From: DATARH01 sp963778385
GTDB lineage: Bacteria; Pseudomonadota; Alphaproteobacteria; ATCC43930; CGMCC-115725
Assembly: GCA_963778385.1 (NCBI GenBank)
Contig: CAVZUA010000034.1
Span: 124,001-188,000, forward strand
Length of the DNA stretch: 64,000 nucleotides
Direction: 5' to 3'
Shown here piece after piece: positions 59,877 to 64,000 of this stretch. The first letter of the stretch is position 1; each line of letters opens with the position of its first letter. The notes beneath the pieces are model-generated. The model made no database searches, was not told the DNA's origin, and saw only the letters and a list, made by a program, of their open reading frames with translations. The position numbers and the translations under genes were made by a program.

Positions 59877-62558
59877 TCAGGCCGTCGACCCGACTTCGTC
59901 CTTCGCCAGTTCCGCCTGGGCCGCCGCGAGCCGGGCGATCGGCACCCGATAGGGCGAGCACGACACGTAATCGAGCCCGACCTCATGGCAGAACCTGATC
60001 GAGGCCGGGTCGCCGCCATGCTCCCCGCAAATGCCGAGCTTCAATCCCGGCCGGGCCGCACGGCCTCGCTCCACGGCGATCTTGATCAGCTCGCCGACGC
60101 CCGTCGTGTCGAGCGTCACAAACGGGTCCTGCTCGAAAATGCCGAGCTTCTGGTAGGCGCCGATAAAGCTCGCCGCGTCGTCGCGCGACAGACCATAGGT
60201 GGTCTGCGTCAAATCGTTGGTGCCGAAGCTGAAGAATTCGGCGCTCTTGGCGATCTCGCCGGCCAGCAGCGCGGCACGCGGCAACTCGATCATCGTGCCG
60301 ACGAGATAAGGCACCTCCGCCCCTTCCCGCTTCATGATCCGCTCGCCGACGCGGTCGACCATCTCCTTCAGGATGTCGAATTCGCGCTTGGTGGCGATCA
60401 GCGGCACCATAATCTCGGGCTCGACGGCAGTGCCGCTCTCCTTCACCGCGGCGCAGGCCGCCTCGAAGATCGCGACCGCCTGCATCTCGTAGATTTCCGG
60501 GAAGGTAATGCCGAGCCGGCAGCCGCGATGGCCGAGCATCGGGTTGGTTTCGTGCAGCGCCAAGGTGCGTTGCCGCACCTCCGAGATGGTCTTGCCGGTG
60601 ACCCGAGCCATCTCGTCGAATTCGGGCTCGGTTTTCGGCAGGAATTCGTGCAGCGGCGGGTCGAGCAGCCGGATGGTCACCGGCAGGCCGGCCATGATCT
60701 TGAAGATCTCCTGGAAGTCGGCGCGCTGCATCGGCAGCAGCTTGGCGAGCGCCGCACGGCGGCCGCGCTCCTCGTCGGCCATGATCATTTCGCGGATCGC
60801 GCCGATGCGGTCGGCCTCGAAAAACATATGCTCGGTACGCGACAGGCCGATGCCCTCGGCGCCGAAATTGCGCGCGGCACGTGCGTCGGTCGGCGTCTCG
60901 GCGTTGGTGCGGACCTTGAGGGTGCGCAGGTCATCAGCCCATTTCATCAGCGTCGCGAAATCGCCGCTCATCGTCGGCTCGATGGTCGGCACCTCGCCAA
61001 GGATCACCTCGCCGGTCGAGCCGTTCAGCGTGATCATCTCGCCGGCGCGCACCAGCGTGTTGCGCACCGTCATCGTGCCGGTCGCGTAATCGATGCGCAG
61101 ATCGCCGGCGCCGGCGACGCAGGGCCGGCCCATGCCGCGCGCGACGACGGCCGCGTGACTGGTCATGCCGCCGCGCGCGGTCAGGATGCCGCGTGCTGCG
61201 TGCATGCCGTGGATGTCTTCGGGACTGGTTTCGACGCGCGTGAGGATCACCGCCTCGCCGCGGCTGGCGCAGCTCTCCGCCTCCTCGGCCGAGAACACGA
61301 TCTTGCCCGACGCCGCGCCGGGCGATGCGGGCAACCCACGCGCCAGCACGTTGAGCTTCGCCGAGGGGTCGAGCATCGGGTGCAGCAGCTGGTCGAGCGA
61401 ACTCGGCTCGATGCGAAGGATCGCCTCGGCCTCGTCGATGACCCCCTCCTCGACCAGGTTGACCGCGATCTTGAGCGCCGCCGCGGCAGTGCGCTTGCCG
61501 GTGCGCGTCTGCAGCATCCACAGGCGGCCGCGCTCGACGGTGAACTCGATGTCCTGCATATCGCGATAACGGTCTTCGAGCTTGTCGCGCGCCTCGAGCA
61601 GCTCGCCATAGACCCGCGGCATCACCTCTTCCATCGCTGGTAGATCGGAGCTGTTGGCCTTCTTGCCGGCGACGGTGAGCGATTGCGGCGTGCGGATACC
61701 GGCGACGACATCCTCGCCCTGCGCATTGACCAGGAACTCGCCGTAAAACTCATTGGCGCCGGTCGACGGGTTGCGGGTAAACGCGACACCGGTCGCGCAA
61801 TCGTCGCCGCGATTGCCGAAGACCATCGCCTGCACGCTGACCGCGGTGCCCCAATCCTCCGGGATGTTGTTGAGCCGGCGGTAGGTCGCCGCGCGCTGGT
61901 TCATCCACGAGCCGAACACCGCGCCGATCGCGCCCCAAAGCTGCGCTTGCGCATCCTGTGGGAACGCCGACCCGGTCTCGCTCTGGACGATGTCCTTGAA
62001 GCCGGCGGCGATGGTCTGCCAATCCGACGCGCTCAGCTCGGTGTCGAGCGTGACGCCGGCATCGATCTTGTAGTCGTCGATGACCGATTCAAAATAGTGG
62101 TGCTCGATGCCCAGCACGACCTCGCCGTACATCTGCAGAAAGCGGCGATAGCTGTCCCAGGCGAAGCGTTCGTCGCCGCTGATCTTGACGAGGCCGGCCA
62201 CGGTGTCGTCGTTGAGCCCGAGATTGAGGACCGTATCCATCATCCCGGGCATCGAGGCGCGCGCGCCCGAGCGCACCGAGACGAGCAGCGGATTTTTTGC
62301 GTCCCCCAGCTTGGCGCCGATCGTCCTTTCGACCGCGGCGAGCGCGGCGGCGACCTCCGCCTCCAGCTCGCCCGGATAAGCGCGGCCGTTCGCGTAGAAG
62401 TGTGTGCAGACCTCGGTGGTGATGGTGAAGCCCGGCGGCACCGGCAGCCCGAGGCTCGACATCTCCGCCAGGTTGGCGCCCTTGCCGCCCAGCAGGTTGC
62501 GCATATCGGCGCTGCCCTCGGCGGCGCCGCCGCCAAAGCTGTAGACCCACTTTGTCAT
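59877..62558 (-). CDS. ppdK: Pyruvate, phosphate dikinase
   Basis: PPDK interconverts pyruvate, ATP and Pi with PEP, AMP and PPi. The 893-residue product is full length. MRNLLGGKGANLAEMSSLGL opens the ATP-grasp domain; the phospho-His domain has GGMTSHAAVVARGMGRPCVAG (residues shown here: His after TS); the C-terminal PEP/pyruvate barrel ends with FGTNDLTQTTYGLSRDD and GICGEHGGDP (catalytic Cys). It starts eight bases after glyS on the same strand, so the two are probably one operon. Confidence 0.96.
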   Translation of the reverse strand: MTKWVYSFGGGAAEGSADMRNLLGGKGANLAEMSSLGLPVPPGFTITTEVCTHFYANGRAYPGELEAEVAAALAAVERTIGAKLGDAKNPLLVSVRSGARASMPGMMDTVLNLGLNDDTVAGLVKISGDERFAWDSYRRFLQMYGEVVLGIEHHYFESVIDDYKIDAGVTLDTELSASDWQTIAAGFKDIVQSETGSAFPQDAQAQLWGAIGAVFGSWMNQRAATYRRLNNIPEDWGTAVSVQAMVFGNRGDDCATGVAFTRNPSTGANEFYGEFLVNAQGEDVVAGIRTPQSLTVAGKKANSSDLPAMEEVMPRVYGELLEARDKLEDRYRDMQDIEFTVERGRLWMLQTRTGKRTAAAALKIAVNLVEEGVIDEAEAILRIEPSSLDQLLHPMLDPSAKLNVLARGLPASPGAASGKIVFSAEEAESCASRGEAVILTRVETSPEDIHGMHAARGILTARGGMTSHAAVVARGMGRPCVAGAGDLRIDYATGTMTVRNTLVRAGEMITLNGSTGEVILGEVPTIEPTMSGDFATLMKWADDLRTLKVRTNAETPTDARAARNFGAEGIGLSRTEHMFFEADRIGAIREMIMADEERGRRAALAKLLPMQRADFQEIFKIMAGLPVTIRLLDPPLHEFLPKTEPEFDEMARVTGKTISEVRQRTLALHETNPMLGHRGCRLGITFPEIYEMQAVAIFEAACAAVKESGTAVEPEIMVPLIATKREFDILKEMVDRVGERIMKREGAEVPYLVGTMIELPRAALLAGEIAKSAEFFSFGTNDLTQTTYGLSRDDAASFIGAYQKLGIFEQDPFVTLDTTGVGELIKIAVERGRAARPGLKLGICGEHGGDPASIRFCHEVGLDYVSCSPYRVPIARLAAAQAELAKDEVGSTA

Positions 62559-62566
62559 CGTGAGGC

Positions 62567-64000
62567 CTATCCTTCGATCTGGGAGAAATCCGCGATCTGG
62601 TTCATCGTCGCCCGGATGCGCGCGAGCAACCTGAGGCGATTTTCGCGCAATTGTTTGTCCTCGACGTTAACGGTGACCTTGTCGAAAAATTCATCGACGG
62701 GACGGCGAAGCGTTCCCAAGGCGGCCATCGCGTTTTCAAACCGCTCTCGGTCCAAAGCCGTGCCAACACTTTCATCTACTTGGGTGAGCGCTGTTGCGAG
62801 ACGCTGTTCCTCGGGCAAACGAAGCAGGTCTGTCGATACATCTCCCCCAACATACGAACGATGATCGCGTTTTTCTTCTATCGCAACTATGCTTGTTGCA
62901 CGTCGAAAGGCTATTAATAAGTTCTTTCCATCTGCAGAAACTAGAAAACTCTTAAGCGAGATTGCTAAGGACACTGCTCTGGTCAGATCGTCTTCACGAG
63001 ATCCAATATTTCGCATTGTTTCAATAAACAAAACAATATTATTTTCTGGCCGTTTGAATACAGATTCAATAATATCGTGCGTGAGTCCGGCATCACGCAG
63101 ATGAATCTTGAGTCTGTCTTCAACGAAATTTAAAAGGATATCATGCAATGGCGCTGGAAGATGCGTATCACTATGTACCTGATTGTCAGCCATCAAGAAA
63201 GCGCGGCGAAGTGAAAGCCGGAGCTTGTTTTCCAGAATCAATCGAATAACACCTTGTGCGGCCCTTCGAAGTGCAAACGGATCACCTGACCCAGTAGGGC
63301 GCTCGCCGACTTTGAAGAAACCGGCAAGTGCATCAATCTTGTCGGCAAGCGCGACTGCAATGCTCTCCGGTAGAGCCGGACAAGTGTCGTTCGGGCCGAG
63401 CGGCTTGTAGTGGTCGGCGATTGCATCAGCGACGCGCGGGTCTTCGCCGTCGTCGAGCGCGTAGTAGCGGCCCATCGCGCCTTGCAACTCGGGAAACTCC
63501 CCGACCATTCCGGTCGAGAGGTCGGCCTTTGCGAGGCGGGCGGCGCGGATGCACCGCACCTTGAACGCCTCTACATCGTCATTCCCGCGAAGGCGGGAAT
63601 CCAGGGGCGGGTGTTCGGACGACGGCCCCTGGACCTCCGCCTTCGCGGGGGTGACGAGTTGGGGAGCTAGTTGGTCGGCTAAATAGGCGGCCAGCTTCTC
63701 CATCCGCTCGACCTTATCGTACACGCTGCCGAGCTTTTCGTGGTAGACGCGCTGCTTTAATGCCTCGACGCGGTCTTCGAGGCGGATTTTGCGATCCTGG
63801 TCCCAGAAAAAGCGGGCGTCGGAGAGGCGGGCGCGCAGCACGCGTTCGTTGCCGGCGGCGATGGTCTTGCCGCCGTCTCGTGTCACGTTATTGGCGACGA
63901 AGAGGAAACGCGGCGCCGGCGTGCCATCCGGGTTGAGGCAGGTGAAATATTTCTGGTGCGTGCGCATCGTGGTCGCCAGCACCTCGGGCGGCAGCCCCTC
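62567..64000 (-). CDS. glyS: Glycyl-tRNA synthetase beta subunit, 3' part, with an inserted repeat
   Basis: The frame runs off the window edge; only the last ~477 residues are seen. MRTHQKYFTCLNPDG, AARLAKADLSTGMVGEFPEL and ALADKIDALAGFFKVGERPT are GlyS core motifs, and the C-terminal anticodon-like helical region is complete. Two oddities: repeat A4 is inserted in frame (63578-63655), adding about 26 residues (VTPAKAEVQGPS to LDSRLRGNDD), and 62770-63330 is strikingly AT-rich though the reading frame stays open. Confidence 0.93.
   Translation of the reverse strand, partial: EGLPPEVLATTMRTHQKYFTCLNPDGTPAPRFLFVANNVTRDGGKTIAAGNERVLRARLSDARFFWDQDRKIRLEDRVEALKQRVYHEKLGSVYDKVERMEKLAAYLADQLAPQLVTPAKAEVQGPSSEHPPLDSRLRGNDDVEAFKVRCIRAARLAKADLSTGMVGEFPELQGAMGRYYALDDGEDPRVADAIADHYKPLGPNDTCPALPESIAVALADKIDALAGFFKVGERPTGSGDPFALRRAAQGVIRLILENKLRLSLRRAFLMADNQVHSDTHLPAPLHDILLNFVEDRLKIHLRDAGLTHDIIESVFKRPENNIVLFIETMRNIGSREDDLTRAVSLAISLKSFLVSADGKNLLIAFRRATSIVAIEEKRDHRSYVGGDVSTDLLRLPEEQRLATALTQVDESVGTALDRERFENAMAALGTLRRPVDEFFDKVTVNVEDKQLRENRLRLLARIRATMNQIADFSQIEG
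63578..63655. repeat. Palindromic repeat family A, copy 4, inside glyS
   Basis: 78 bases (26 codons), GTCATTCCCGCGAAGGCGGG at the left and CTCCGCCTTCGCGGGGGTGAC at the right in parts, lying in frame within glyS between LAPQL and VEAFKV. It has the same ends as the intergenic copies at 9945 and 20563. It does not interrupt translation. Confidence 0.92.

Noticed and set aside
9945..63655. CRISPR array
   Set aside because: The repeats are single palindromic elements kilobases apart with no regular spacers, and no cas gene is present.

Overview
The window is a GC-rich (roughly two-thirds G+C by eye), gene-dense chromosomal segment. It best fits an alphaproteobacterium, probably of the Rhodospirillales/Rhizobiales type. 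The main taxonomic clue is 19.6-24.3 kb: aroQ-accB-accC-aat facing DUF2155, a small conserved protein, an MCE/MlaD protein and an NDUFA12-family complex I subunit, the last confined to alphaproteobacteria and mitochondria. B12-dependent ribonucleotide reductase and many palindromic intergenic repeats agree with this. I found no rRNA, tRNA, CRISPR array, phage or insertion sequence.

Layout. 0-1.7 kb: 5' part of an amino-acid ABC transporter binding protein, pyrF and a RidA-like gene. 1.7-11.7 kb: a form II CO-dehydrogenase-like (xanthine oxidase family) operon, coxG-S-L-M, a secreted CHRD-like protein, coxD, coxE, a two-gene XdhC, and a molybdopterin-binding/cytidylyltransferase fusion that would build and load the Mo cofactor. 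11.8-13.4 kb: GST, CopD-like membrane protein and an unknown. 13.5-18.3 kb: assimilatory nitrite reductase, an Fe-S flavoprotein partner and a nitrate/nitrite transporter. 18.2-19.5 kb: membrane protein facing an HxlR regulator, with a palindrome between them. 19.6-28.2 kb: conserved housekeeping block and nrdJ. 28.4-29.0 kb: MazEF-like toxin-antitoxin pair. 29.4-36.4 kb: coenzyme F420 cluster (LLM oxidoreductase, Fgd-like enzyme, cofE, frameshifted cofD, cofC, fused fbiC). 36.4-39.5 kb: small protein, FAD oxidoreductase preceded by an unlisted 30-residue membrane peptide, and another LLM enzyme. 39.7-45.1 kb: capsule-type export operon beginning with a TPR-permease fusion. 45.1-51.9 kb: catabolic-looking genes (frameshifted ThDP enzyme, SDR, binding protein, STAS, VOC, class II aldolase, NCS1 permease). 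52.2-55.6 kb: acuI-like reductase, thiolase, pyrC. 55.7-58.7 kb: three overlapping glycosyltransferases. 58.8-64.0 kb: ygfZ, ppdK and the 3' part of glyS.

How the genes work together. The cox block is a self-contained module: structural subunits, AAA/VWA maturation pair, XdhC and MocA-type enzyme. The F420 block makes a deazaflavin and supplies two likely users of it. The capsule operon has permease, ATPase, co-polymerase-like protein and glycosyltransferase.

Main oddities: two one-base frame breaks (cofD, ThDP enzyme) at the same octamer; a palindromic repeat inserted in frame inside glyS beside a block of about 40% GC; a putative coxE start codon provided by a repeat; the 30-residue membrane peptide with a hairpin after it; and the TPR-permease fusion. 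At least six families of palindromic repeat occupy the gaps.
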